Positions 1 to 6,764 of a DNA stretch of 6,764 nt are shown piece after piece (within the stretch, counting starts at the first letter, position 1; every line of letters starts with the position of its first letter). This stretch comes from an uncultured Prevotella sp. (GTDB lineage Bacteria; Bacteroidota; Bacteroidia; Bacteroidales; Bacteroidaceae), in assembly GCA_900553155.1 (NCBI GenBank), contig USCM01000111.1, positions 1 through 6,764 of the forward strand, in the 5' to 3' direction. The notes under the pieces are model-generated. The model was given only the letters and a program-made list of their open reading frames with translations. It was not told the DNA's origin and did not search any database. The position numbers were made by a program, and so were the translations under genes.

Positions 1-479
1 TTCTCCTTATGCGATATCTCGCTCCAAGCCTTGATGACGTTCTCCTTGGCATAAGCTACATAATGAAGCTTCACAGTCAATGGATAAACCTTGTCCTTAA
101 GCGTTATTATGGTCTCGGTGCCACCCTTTACAGCCTTCTGTTCGGACGACTGGTAGTACAGGTAGGTTGTCATATTGCCATCGGCATGAGTCACTGCCAC
201 AGCAGGCTCAAAGAAATCCTCGGCTCCAGATGTGGCATACACTTCGTGTCCACGCTGGCAAACAGATCCGTCTGATGCCGCATAAACATCCCACTTCAGG
301 TTGTTGTAATCGGCAGGATTCAAGAATTTGTCGCCAAGATAAACCTGGTAAAGGCGGCCCTTAGGCGATACTTTCATCACAAGGTCGGTCTTGTCGGTCG
401 ACACACGGATGATGTCTTGAGCTAATGTCATAACAGATGTCATGCACATCGCCGCAATTAGCATAATAGACTTTTTCAT
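1..479 (-). CDS. Secreted GH36-family alpha-galactosidase, N-terminal part (C-terminus outside window)
   Basis: This reading frame gives 159 residues before the left edge. Residues 1-21 form a signal peptide (a KK start, a hydrophobic core, then LAQ before the likely cleavage site), so the enzyme is probably periplasmic or surface-associated. The mature part resembles the N-terminal beta-sandwich domain of Bacteroidota GH36 alpha-galactosidases: GRLYQVYLG near 41-49, EPAVAVTHADGN near 91-102, a YPLTVKLHY strand near 132-140, and VIKAWSEISHKE at 148-159. GH36 enzymes remove terminal alpha-1,6-galactose from melibiose, raffinose-type sugars or galactomannan. The catalytic barrel and its aspartates lie outside the window, so activity cannot be judged. 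The ATG at 479-477 is chosen because it begins the signal peptide. The gene starts 58 bp after the receptor stop, with no terminator or TAnnTTTG promoter seen in the gap, so co-transcription is inferred. A different sugar specificity within GH36 remains possible. Confidence 0.8.
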   Translation of the reverse strand, partial: MKKSIMLIAAMCMTSVMTLAQDIIRVSTDKTDLVMKVSPKGRLYQVYLGDKFLNPADYNNLKWDVYAASDGSVCQRGHEVYATSGAEDFFEPAVAVTHADGNMTTYLYYQSSEQKAVKGGTETIITLKDKVYPLTVKLHYVAYAKENVIKAWSEISHKE

Positions 480-537
480 AGTCATTTGGTTTTTAATATT
501 GATTGTTAAATAATTATGTTATAAACCTTTATCTAAA

Positions 538-2856
538 TTAGAACTTGATGCCTGCGCTGAACTCCACAGTGAACGGACGCATGTAGCTGCCGCTCATATA
601 CTTGCCTGCATACTTGCCTGCCTCCTCCTTGGTGATAAGCTCCGAACCGCTGATTGTACCCTTGGCACCCTTCTCGTTGAAGATATTAACAACACTCATG
701 CCAAGGCTTAGCTTCTTGTTGACATTCCAGTTGATGCCGCCAAAGGTCTCCCAGTGGCCGTTGAAGTAGAGTGCCTCCTGAAGGTTGGCATAGGTCTTGC
801 CAAAGTAGCGGAAGCTGAGCCAAGCGTTGAGGTTCTTGGTGATGTCGTACTTAGGGTCAAGCTCGATGAGCACCTGCGGAATCTCCTTAACAATCATATT
901 GTTGGCATTGACGCCCATTGTCTGGCCATCGCTGAACGTTACACTTGCGTTATAGTTCTTGTACACCGGCTTCTGATAGGTAAAGAGGGCGTGCATGTGG
1001 AAGTTCTTTATAGGATTGATCTCGGCAGAAGTGGTCCAACCCAATGTCTGGATGTTGTAGATAAGCAACACTGTCTTGCCCTCTGATGTGCCAGGCTTGG
1101 TAAGGTTCTGCTGGTCGATGTTGTTCGACTTTGAGATATATGTCACCATAGACGAGAGGTCGAGCCAATTGTTCTTATAGAAGATACCGCCACGAATCAA
1201 AGGAATGGTTACACGCTTGTACTGCTCCTCGGTAGGACCTGTTCCTGCATACTCGCTGATGCGTGGAAAGCGTGTGGCTATAGTGGCGTCGGCTGTAAGA
1301 CCAAACTGCTTGGTAACATTATACGTCATCTGCAAAGTGGCTGCATAGTTCAGCTTGTTCTTGGTTACATTTGCTGGTGCTATATTATGCTCAGCGGCAA
1401 CAATCGAGCCATCCTCTGCTCTTGAGTAGGTGTTGTAGTTGCCAAGATGGAAGCCGTTGAAGCGCGAGGCAGAAATCTGGTCGGCTGCCATGCGATAATA
1501 CTCCAAACGTCCGCCGTAGAACACCTTGAACTTAGGCGACACTCTCCACTCGTCGGTAAAGTATACCGCAAGCTTATTCTCCGAACCCTTGGTATATTCG
1601 GGGCTTAGCTCGTTATATCCGTAGGTTTCCGAACGTTTGGCAGTAAGGGTAGGATCAAGCGGATTGACGTACATCTGACTCAATGTACGTGGATAAGCCT
1701 CAACAGTGCCTGCCCACTGGAATGATGACGAATAGTAGTTAAGGTGGTAGTACCACTCGTTCAAGCCTATCATCAGCTTGTGGCTGCCCAGCTGCTTGCT
1801 AAGCTCTGTGGTCAAGAGAGCATTGCTAACCTTGCCTACATGCAGCCATGTGCGTCTACCCTCAATCAGTCCGCTGTAAGCTGAGCCGTCAGAGAGCTGA
1901 TAGCCGTCGGCCTCAGCAACCTCAGAGATTGTGCTGCCTCCATAGTCTACAAAGTTGGCACGAGGAGCGTTCATATATTTGGCATTAAGCTTCCACAACC
2001 AACCATTGTCAAACTGATACTGGCTGATAAGAGCCACCTCATTGGCATGATTGTCGTTGCCATCGGTCATATTCCACGTCTCCATCTTGCCCGTCTTGAT
2101 ATTGAGATACTTAAACGAGCCTTGACGCTGTACATACGAGTCCAAGCCTGGGTCAAAGCCGGCAAGCTTCTTTATGCTGCCATCGCCGACATAGATAAAC
2201 GGCGCCGCATTGGCAAAGCTGCCGGGATTCTTGCTGTTAGAATACTTATACAATAAAGATATACGACCCTTGCCTTCGTTAAGAATACGTGTCAAGCCGA
2301 AATGATAAATCTGGGTGCGGTCGGCATAATCGGTAAAACGCAGCTTGAAGCTACCCGGATCGAAGTTCTGATACATACCGGCGGTATACAACCATTTGTC
2401 GCCAATGCCGCCAGAAAGGTTCAGGTCGAAATTGTGCATGCCAAAATGGTTGGCCTTATAGTTGAGCTTACCGCTAAACTCCTTTTGTCCCAACTCGCTA
2501 AAAGCCGATACAGCATAAGCAATGTTACCGGTCTTGATGGCACTCTCCGATGGTGTCATAAGGTCGGTACCCTTAAGCGAAGCGTCGCTGCGCCAATGGG
2601 CAGACAGCTTGTGTACCGACGAAGAGTAGACAGCAGGCAGTCCGTTCTCGTATACGGTGACGTCCTCGCTCGGCAAGCCTATCTGAATCTCGCGTGGCTT
2701 GTTGGCATCGGCGGCATTGAGCATAACGTTGCGCTCCTCTTTCTTAGTCTGCTCCGAATCATTTGTTGAATTATTGTCTGTGTGCGTTTGTGCATACATA
2801 CCCGTAGAGGCAGAAGCCAAAAGGGCAAATGAAAAAGTTTTGAGTTTTAGGTTCAT
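538..2856 (-). CDS. TonB-dependent receptor-like outer-membrane protein (772 aa)
   Basis: The protein starts with a signal peptide (residues 1-22, ending MYAQ) followed by a short polar, Asn/Thr/Lys/Glu-rich linker to about 42. Residues 45-165 look like a plug region, including PREIQIGLPSEDVTVYENG near 54-72. From about 165 to the end there are many alternating aromatic and polar strands typical of an outer-membrane beta-barrel (for example FDPGSFKLRFTDY and YFTDEWRVSPKFKVFYGG). The last residues, RPFTVEFSAGIKF, end in Phe, as expected for a beta-barrel assembly signal. TonB-dependent receptors import ligands across the outer membrane using TonB-ExbBD energy. No carboxypeptidase-D-like N-terminal extension typical of SusC is present, no clear TonB box was recognised, and no SusD gene is adjacent on the visible side. 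The GH36 gene directly downstream suggests an alpha-galactoside ligand, which is an inference. The start at 2856 is supported by the signal peptide and by a promoter-like element 26 bp upstream. Confidence 0.85.
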   Translation of the reverse strand: MNLKLKTFSFALLASASTGMYAQTHTDNNSTNDSEQTKKEERNVMLNAADANKPREIQIGLPSEDVTVYENGLPAVYSSSVHKLSAHWRSDASLKGTDLMTPSESAIKTGNIAYAVSAFSELGQKEFSGKLNYKANHFGMHNFDLNLSGGIGDKWLYTAGMYQNFDPGSFKLRFTDYADRTQIYHFGLTRILNEGKGRISLLYKYSNSKNPGSFANAAPFIYVGDGSIKKLAGFDPGLDSYVQRQGSFKYLNIKTGKMETWNMTDGNDNHANEVALISQYQFDNGWLWKLNAKYMNAPRANFVDYGGSTISEVAEADGYQLSDGSAYSGLIEGRRTWLHVGKVSNALLTTELSKQLGSHKLMIGLNEWYYHLNYYSSSFQWAGTVEAYPRTLSQMYVNPLDPTLTAKRSETYGYNELSPEYTKGSENKLAVYFTDEWRVSPKFKVFYGGRLEYYRMAADQISASRFNGFHLGNYNTYSRAEDGSIVAAEHNIAPANVTKNKLNYAATLQMTYNVTKQFGLTADATIATRFPRISEYAGTGPTEEQYKRVTIPLIRGGIFYKNNWLDLSSMVTYISKSNNIDQQNLTKPGTSEGKTVLLIYNIQTLGWTTSAEINPIKNFHMHALFTYQKPVYKNYNASVTFSDGQTMGVNANNMIVKEIPQVLIELDPKYDITKNLNAWLSFRYFGKTYANLQEALYFNGHWETFGGINWNVNKKLSLGMSVVNIFNEKGAKGTISGSELITKEEAGKYAGKYMSGSYMRPFTVEFSAGIKF

Positions 2857-2881
2857 AATCGTTGCGTTTTGTTTTCGGTTG

Positions 2882-2889
2882 CAAAGTTA
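2882..2889 (-). promoter_or_regulatory. Putative -7 promoter element for the receptor/GH36 unit
   Basis: On the minus strand the bases read TAACTTTG, an exact match to the Bacteroidota -7 consensus TAnnTTTG, placed 26 bp before the receptor ATG. This implies a short leader. No TTTG-like -33 box is visible at the usual 19-21 bp spacing, so the promoter may be weak alone or depend on an activator, which would fit the divergent regulator gene. One 8-bp match is modest evidence. Confidence 0.5.
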
Positions 2890-2949
2890 GCTGCTATATC
2901 GGCAGAATGTATATGTGCGTAAACTGGAAGTAGACGAACCCAAAGAAAC

Positions 2950-2999
2950 AAAAGCACATAAACCACTAAGTATCAGAGTCTTTTAATGTTTATGCTTTT
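2950..2999. repeat. Imperfect inverted repeat in the divergent intergenic region, candidate operator
   Basis: The left arm AAAAGCACATAAAC (2950-2963) pairs with the right arm GTTTATGCTTTT (2988-2999), with a 2-base bulge. The inner 7 bp are perfect: CATAAAC (2957-2963) and GTTTATG (2988-2994), separated by 24 bp. It lies upstream of both divergent -7 elements, where a regulator of either transcript would be expected to bind. The span is long for a single dimer site, so it could be two half-sites, or chance in AT-rich DNA. A terminator is unlikely, since both flanking genes start outward from here. Confidence 0.35.
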
Positions 3000-3036
3000 T
3001 TATTAAAGTAGAGTGTTTTATCTCAATAATAATTAG

Positions 3037-3044
3037 TATATTTG
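3037..3044 (+). promoter_or_regulatory. Putative -7 promoter element for the regulator gene
   Basis: TATATTTG matches the Bacteroidota -7 consensus TAnnTTTG exactly and sits 26 bp before the ATG at 3071. At 19 bp spacing upstream is TGTT (3014-3017), a poor -33 box. The leader is AT-rich (TTAAAACAATC just before the start), as is usual for this phylum, which does not rely on Shine-Dalgarno pairing. Confidence 0.55.
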
Positions 3045-3070
3045 CAGCCTAAACCCTTAAAACAATCGTT

Positions 3071-4705
3071 ATGCGGCTGATATTATACCTCCTTTTCATC
3101 CTTATGCCAATGCAAATGATGGCAAAATCGACCTTGGCTACAACAGATATTGTAGACGAGCAGCACCTGCTTAAGCTTCTCGACGAGTACATAGATAGAC
3201 GCGAGCTATACACCGAACAAAAGGAAGAGAAAATTAAACAGCTGAAGATAAAACTGCGAATAGCTGACAGCAACACCTCACGACTGTCTATTCTCAACAC
3301 AATATACCGCGAATACTATACCTATAGATACGATTCGGCTATGGTATATGCCAATCGTGGACTGTCACTTGCACTAAGCTATAACAATACCTACTATGCA
3401 ACACTCAACCGCATAAACCGCGCTGCCGTACTGTCTACCGGCGGATTCTATAGCCAGGCAGAAACTCTGCTAAATGAAATTGGAGAGAATAATGTACCTC
3501 ACCAACTCAAACAATACTATTATTATACTACAACATGGCTGTACAGCTACTGGGAAGCATTCTGCGACAAGTCTGAGTTTAAAGACTATTACCGCCAAAA
3601 GAAACTGCAATTTCTACGGCTAACGGTCAATACCACACACAGCAACAACGTTGGACTGTATGCCTATCTTAGTGGTGAGCTTGCTTATCTCGAAAACCCA
3701 TTAGGCAAGAACGTGCTGCGCCATTACACTATAGCCATCAACAATAGCCTGGTAAACAGCCGCGTACATGCATCTGCCGCTTACTGCATAGCACGCTACT
3801 ACCGCGAAATAGGCAATATGCAGCTTTACGAGAAATACATTGTAGAAGCTGCCATATCGGATATGGTGTGCCCATTGAAGGAAAACCTCGCCTTGCAGGA
3901 ATTGTCTACCTATCTGTATAAGAAAGACCCCAAATATGCCAACCGTGCCGCACGCTACATCTACTGTTCGATGGAGGATGCCCAATTCTACAACAACCGT
4001 CTGCGAATGCTTGAGATATCCAACATCCAACCTATTATCGCCACTGCCAACCAAGAGGCTTTGGCACACAAGGAACGCATCGTGCGTGGTGTGCTTGCGG
4101 TTGTCAGTTTTCTTTCGCTCGTATTGCTGGGCATGGCATTGCTGGGCTACAAACAAACCAAATGGCTGGCGCGAAGCCGACGCGAGGTTAAGAGCCAAAA
4201 CCTTAAGCTTACCGAGCTGAACGAGAAACTGATAGCCACAAACCATCGACGCGAGACATATATGCGATTGTTTATGGACATCAGTGCCGTGTATATACGC
4301 AAACTTATTGAATATCGCAAACTTGTAGGGCGCAAGATTAAAGCCAACCAAACTGCCGACTTGCTTAAAACCATCAACAGCTACAAGCTTGCCGAGGAGG
4401 AGGCTACAACTTTCTATACCCGTTTCGACCGTGCGTTTATTGAGCTATACCCCAGTTTTGTGGAAGAACTAAACCATCTGCTGCTGCCCGACGCCAAGAT
4501 AGAGCTGCCATCACCCAACAGCCTCACTACCGAAGTGCGCATATTTGCTCTAATGCGCCTTGGCGTGACAGACAGCCAGGAGATAGCCACACTGCTGTTC
4601 TACTCCACCCAAACCATTTACAATTACAAGTCGGCAATGCGCACCCGCGCCATCAACCGCGAGACATTCGACGAAGACATCAACCGATTGTGCCACGTTG
4701 GATAA
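3071..4705 (+). CDS. Membrane-spanning HTH transcriptional regulator, DUF6377-like (544 aa)
   Basis: Domains in order: a signal peptide or N-terminal anchor (residues 1-19, ending MMAKS); a region rich in Tyr, Leu and Ala helices (about 30-335) that looks like degenerate TPR repeats, beginning LLKLLDEYIDRRELYTEQK; one transmembrane helix at about 338-360; a coiled coil at about 364-396; and a C-terminal helix-turn-helix at about 484-526 (LTTEVRIFALMRLGVTDSQ, then EIATLLFYSTQTIYNYK). The layout predicts a periplasmic sensor joined through one membrane pass to a cytoplasmic DNA-binding domain, as in SusR-type or DUF6377-type regulators of Bacteroidales. The family name is from memory. No histidine kinase or receiver residues are seen, so it is not a hybrid two-component system. 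It is transcribed divergently from the receptor/GH36 unit, its likely target. The ligand is unknown; an alpha-galactoside is inferred from the neighbours. Confidence 0.75.
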   Translation: MRLILYLLFILMPMQMMAKSTLATTDIVDEQHLLKLLDEYIDRRELYTEQKEEKIKQLKIKLRIADSNTSRLSILNTIYREYYTYRYDSAMVYANRGLSLALSYNNTYYATLNRINRAAVLSTGGFYSQAETLLNEIGENNVPHQLKQYYYYTTTWLYSYWEAFCDKSEFKDYYRQKKLQFLRLTVNTTHSNNVGLYAYLSGELAYLENPLGKNVLRHYTIAINNSLVNSRVHASAAYCIARYYREIGNMQLYEKYIVEAAISDMVCPLKENLALQELSTYLYKKDPKYANRAARYIYCSMEDAQFYNNRLRMLEISNIQPIIATANQEALAHKERIVRGVLAVVSFLSLVLLGMALLGYKQTKWLARSRREVKSQNLKLTELNEKLIATNHRRETYMRLFMDISAVYIRKLIEYRKLVGRKIKANQTADLLKTINSYKLAEEEATTFYTRFDRAFIELYPSFVEELNHLLLPDAKIELPSPNSLTTEVRIFALMRLGVTDSQEIATLLFYSTQTIYNYKSAMRTRAINRETFDEDINRLCHVG

Positions 4706-5125
4706 AACAACAGGCCTGTCATTATTACTTAGTTGGTCGGTCAGTAAGGCTTAATTGGGGTTCATCCAAAATTGGTTTCCAATCGTATTACTTTATGCTT
4801 GGATAATATTGTCTCCAATATCTATTTTAGCATTGATAACTGTATATTTATTGGGAGTTCAAAGAGATTGGATTTGTAAGATACCGTTACATACTCTAAC
4901 ACATGATTTTTCGTTGTTTACTTATCAAAAATATAGTTATGGTGTCTGCCTATGCCTTTACAATGTGACATTGCAGTAGTCGAGGAGGGACAAGTTTCTG
5001 ACCAACCGCTTGGAGGAGACGTATCTGTAACAACTTCTGGTGAAGACAGAAAGCTATTTATGGAATGTAGTATAGTTGGCATTTCCTTTTTGCATAAATA
5101 ACATTAAAAATCATACTTCTTATAA
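4706..5125. other. AT-rich intergenic stretch without a convincing gene; possible insertion boundary or gene remnant
   Basis: Composition falls sharply here: 17 of 60 bases are G or C at 4801-4860, against 33 of 60 at 4141-4200 in the preceding gene. Just after the regulator stop is a 10-bp perfect palindrome ACAGGCCTGT (4710-4719), but it has no loop and no T-run, so it is not a good terminator. A plus-strand open frame at 4755-4979 encodes a hydrophobic segment (about residues 9-34) but has only a TTG start directly after an in-frame stop. A second frame, ATG at 4952 to stop at 5101 (49 residues), overlaps its end in another register. Together they could be the remains of one small membrane protein gene broken by a frameshift, or chance. 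No RNA gene, attachment site or insertion sequence was recognised. Confidence 0.4.
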
Positions 5126-5156
5126 ATGATTAGAGGCGATTTTCATTTCTTTTTTG

Positions 5157-5164
5157 TATTTTTG
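5157..5164 (+). promoter_or_regulatory. Putative -7 promoter element for the DinD-RhuM gene
   Basis: TATTTTTG matches TAnnTTTG exactly and lies 45 bp before the ATG at 5210. It falls inside the longer frame that could start at 5126, which argues that translation begins at 5210. No TTTG is present 19-21 bp upstream. Further upstream are an inverted repeat AATCAT (5109-5114) / ATGATT (5126-5131) and a TCTTATA heptamer (5118-5124), both possible regulator contacts. Confidence 0.5.
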
Positions 5165-5209
5165 TTATTCAACGTTGTAGAACGTCAATACAAAAGAAAC
5201 GGAAAAGAT

Positions 5210-6622
5210 ATGGATGAGAATAGTGTGCCTGAAATGCGTCCGACATTCGAAGAAATTCGGAAAGTGGATGATAACGGGAAAGAATACTGGAGTTCACGCG
5301 AACTTTGTAATGCGATGGGCTATTCGGGATATTGGAAATTCCAGAATGTAATAGACAAAGCAATCAAAGTTGCCAGTGAAAAAGGTATGGATATAGATGA
5401 CCATTTCAACCATGTGGTTGAAATGGTTAAGCTGGGTAGTGGATCGTTTCGTAAGGTCGAAGCCTTCCATCTATCCCGTATGGCTTGTATGATCATTTCT
5501 GAGAATGCTGATTCAAGGAAGCTGTTAGTGAAGCAGGCAAGAGCCTATTTTTCTCAATCCGTATCTACTACAGAACTTATGCAGAACTCGCTGGAATCCA
5601 ATATCTTACTGTATAAGACTGCACAGGGTGAGACTCGCATTGAAGTAATTTTCAACAACGAAACTTTTTGGATGTCACAGAAAAGGATGGCTGCTTTGTT
5701 TGGTGTTGACGTAAGAACAATCAGCTATCATATTGGTCAGATTTACGAGACTGGAGAATTGGATAAAACGGCAACTATCCGAAAAATTGGGATAGTTCAA
5801 ACCGAAGGAGAGCGTGATGTTGAGCGTGCTCCATTGTTCTACAATCTTGATGTTATCATCGCTGTAGGTTATCGAGTGAACAGCTATCAGGCAACCCAAT
5901 TCCGTATATGGGCAACTTCTGTATTGAAGGAGTTCATCATTAAGGGTTATGTCTTGGATGATGAACGTCTGAAACAAGGTAAGCACTTCGGCAAGGATTA
6001 TTTTGACGATTTGCTGGAACGCATCCGTGAAATCCGCACTTCTGAACGCAGATACTACCAGAAGATAACTGATATTTATGCAGAGTGTAGTGCTGATTAT
6101 GATGCAAAGGCTGAAAGTACCAAACTCTTCTATAAGATGGTGCAGAATATGATGCACCTGGCGGTTACCAATCATACGGCAGCTGAGATCGTCTATGAGC
6201 GAGCTGATGCGGAAATGCCTCACATGGGCTTGACTACATGGAAGAAAGCACCGGATGGAAGAGTTCAGAAATCTGATACGATAGTGGCAAAGAACTATCT
6301 TTCTGATGAAGAATTGTCTCAGCTCAACGCAATAACAACAAGTTTCCTGGATCTCGCAGAATCTCGTGCAAGACGACACATTGTTACTACGATGGAGGAT
6401 TGGAAGAATCGCCTGAAGCTGTTGCTTGAAACTATGGACTATGATGCTAAGAGTAGTGCAGGTAAGGTTTCGCAAGAAGAAGCCAGAGAAAAGGCTTATT
6501 CTGAGTATGAGAAATATAAGGTTATTCAAGACCGTTCCTATATCTCGGATTTCGACCGATTCAATAGTGGCAATGATGATGATACTCCATTGCTTCCATT
6601 TGACATTGATCCAAAAGAATAG
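5210..6622 (+). CDS. rhuM: RhuM-family protein with DinD/BRO-N-like N-terminal domain (470 aa)
   Basis: Residues here count from the ATG at 5210. Residues about 13-123 resemble the DNA-damage-inducible DinD / BRO-N domain: EYWSSRELCNAMGYS (25-39), DDHFNHVVEMVKLGSGS (63-79), FHLSRMACMIISENAD (86-101). Residues about 131-445 resemble the RhuM family: a winged-helix-like ETFWMSQKRMAALFGV (151-166), FYNLDVIIAVGYRVNS (210-225), FRIWATSVLKEFIIKGY (231-247), and YEKYKVIQDRSYISDFD (433-449). RhuM was named from Salmonella SPI-3 and its biochemical role is unknown. E. coli DinD is known to inhibit RecA. A role in DNA binding or stress response is inference. The frame is open back to an ATG at 5126, but those 28 residues are an odd Phe-rich hydrophobic stretch and overlap a -7 promoter match, so 5210 is preferred, with the A-rich AAGAAACGGAAAAGAT before it. 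AT-rich flanks and a lower-GC, different codon style suggest acquisition by transfer. Confidence 0.8.
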   Translation: MDENSVPEMRPTFEEIRKVDDNGKEYWSSRELCNAMGYSGYWKFQNVIDKAIKVASEKGMDIDDHFNHVVEMVKLGSGSFRKVEAFHLSRMACMIISENADSRKLLVKQARAYFSQSVSTTELMQNSLESNILLYKTAQGETRIEVIFNNETFWMSQKRMAALFGVDVRTISYHIGQIYETGELDKTATIRKIGIVQTEGERDVERAPLFYNLDVIIAVGYRVNSYQATQFRIWATSVLKEFIIKGYVLDDERLKQGKHFGKDYFDDLLERIREIRTSERRYYQKITDIYAECSADYDAKAESTKLFYKMVQNMMHLAVTNHTAAEIVYERADAEMPHMGLTTWKKAPDGRVQKSDTIVAKNYLSDEELSQLNAITTSFLDLAESRARRHIVTTMEDWKNRLKLLLETMDYDAKSSAGKVSQEEAREKAYSEYEKYKVIQDRSYISDFDRFNSGNDDDTPLLPFDIDPKE

Positions 6623-6662
6623 GGGTTGAGTATGGCGCTTGAATTATGTCATAGTAGTACCG

Positions 6663-6726
6663 TCTTATCTTATATATCTTATATAAGAAAATTAACGCAA
6701 TGAAATGCTCCAAAAACATATAAGAT
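6663..6726. repeat. Cluster of direct and inverted TATCTTATA-type repeats after the RhuM gene
   Basis: TATCTTATA occurs twice head to tail (6666-6674 and 6675-6683). The second copy runs into a 12-bp perfect palindrome TCTTATATAAGA (6677-6688), and an inverted copy, ATATAAGAT, follows at 6718-6726. The heptamer TCTTATA also occurs at 5118-5124 upstream of the RhuM gene. No T-run follows a stable stem, so it does not look like an intrinsic terminator. The rest of 6623-6764 holds no gene that can be supported. The cluster could be an operator for a gene starting beyond the window, or low-complexity AT sequence. Confidence 0.45.
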
Positions 6727-6764
6727 GAAAATGTAAAAAGTTACGGAAAATGTGAATTATCTCC

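Noticed and set aside
9..364. Plus-strand open frames near the left edge
   Set aside because: They overlap the GH36 coding region on the opposite strand, which has a signal peptide and family-like motifs. They show none of their own.
2302..2769. 155-residue plus-strand open frame
   Set aside because: It lies antisense inside the well-supported receptor gene, whose signal peptide and barrel strands are clear. The translation shows no recognisable domain.
3701..4351. 216-residue minus-strand open frame
   Set aside because: It is antisense within the regulator gene and shows no domain pattern; it is a shadow frame.
4710..4719. Palindrome ACAGGCCTGT as terminator of the regulator gene
   Set aside because: The palindrome has no loop bases and no following T-run, so it would form at most a short weak hairpin.
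5675..6529. 284-residue minus-strand open frame
   Set aside because: It is antisense within the RhuM-family gene. The translation is rich in Ile, Leu, Cys and Ser without any family pattern.
6632..6703. 23-residue open frame after the RhuM-family gene
   Set aside because: It is very short, runs through the AT-rich repeat cluster and has no recognisable feature.

Overview
The window looks like a Bacteroidota chromosome, most likely Bacteroidales of the Bacteroides/Prevotella type. The evidence is an outer-membrane TonB-dependent receptor beside a secreted glycoside hydrolase, a membrane-spanning regulator of a kind typical of this phylum, promoter elements matching the Bacteroidota -7 consensus TAnnTTTG, and AT-rich leaders without Shine-Dalgarno sites. 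All names come from reading the translations by eye; no database search was run.

Left part (1-3070): a minus-strand unit encodes a 772-residue TonB-dependent receptor-like porin (538-2856). After a 58-bp gap with no visible terminator comes the start of a secreted GH36-type alpha-galactosidase, which runs off the left edge (479 to 1). A 214-bp divergent intergenic region (2857-3070) separates this unit from a plus-strand regulator. It holds one -7 element for each direction and an imperfect inverted repeat between them.

Middle (3071-4705): a 544-residue protein with a signal peptide, a helical TPR-like periplasmic part, one transmembrane helix, a coiled coil and a C-terminal helix-turn-helix. 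It resembles the Bacteroidales DUF6377-type regulators. Together the three genes read as a small uptake-and-hydrolysis locus for an alpha-galactoside: the receptor imports, the GH36 enzyme cleaves terminal alpha-galactose, and the divergent regulator senses and controls. The substrate is inferred only from the enzyme family.

Right part (4706-6764): base composition drops sharply after the regulator (17 G/C of 60 at 4801-4860, against 33 of 60 at 4141-4200). About 420 bp hold no convincing gene, only short overlapping open frames. Then comes a plus-strand gene (preferred start 5210) that joins a DinD/BRO-N-like N-terminal domain to a RhuM-family domain. This is an accessory gene of the sort found in genomic islands and near restriction-modification loci. 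The final 140 bp hold no gene but carry a cluster of direct and inverted copies of a TATCTTATA-type motif, one core copy of which also lies upstream of the RhuM gene. The most unusual items are the DinD-RhuM fusion with its repeat motif, and the receptor/GH36/regulator locus in which no SusD gene is visible.
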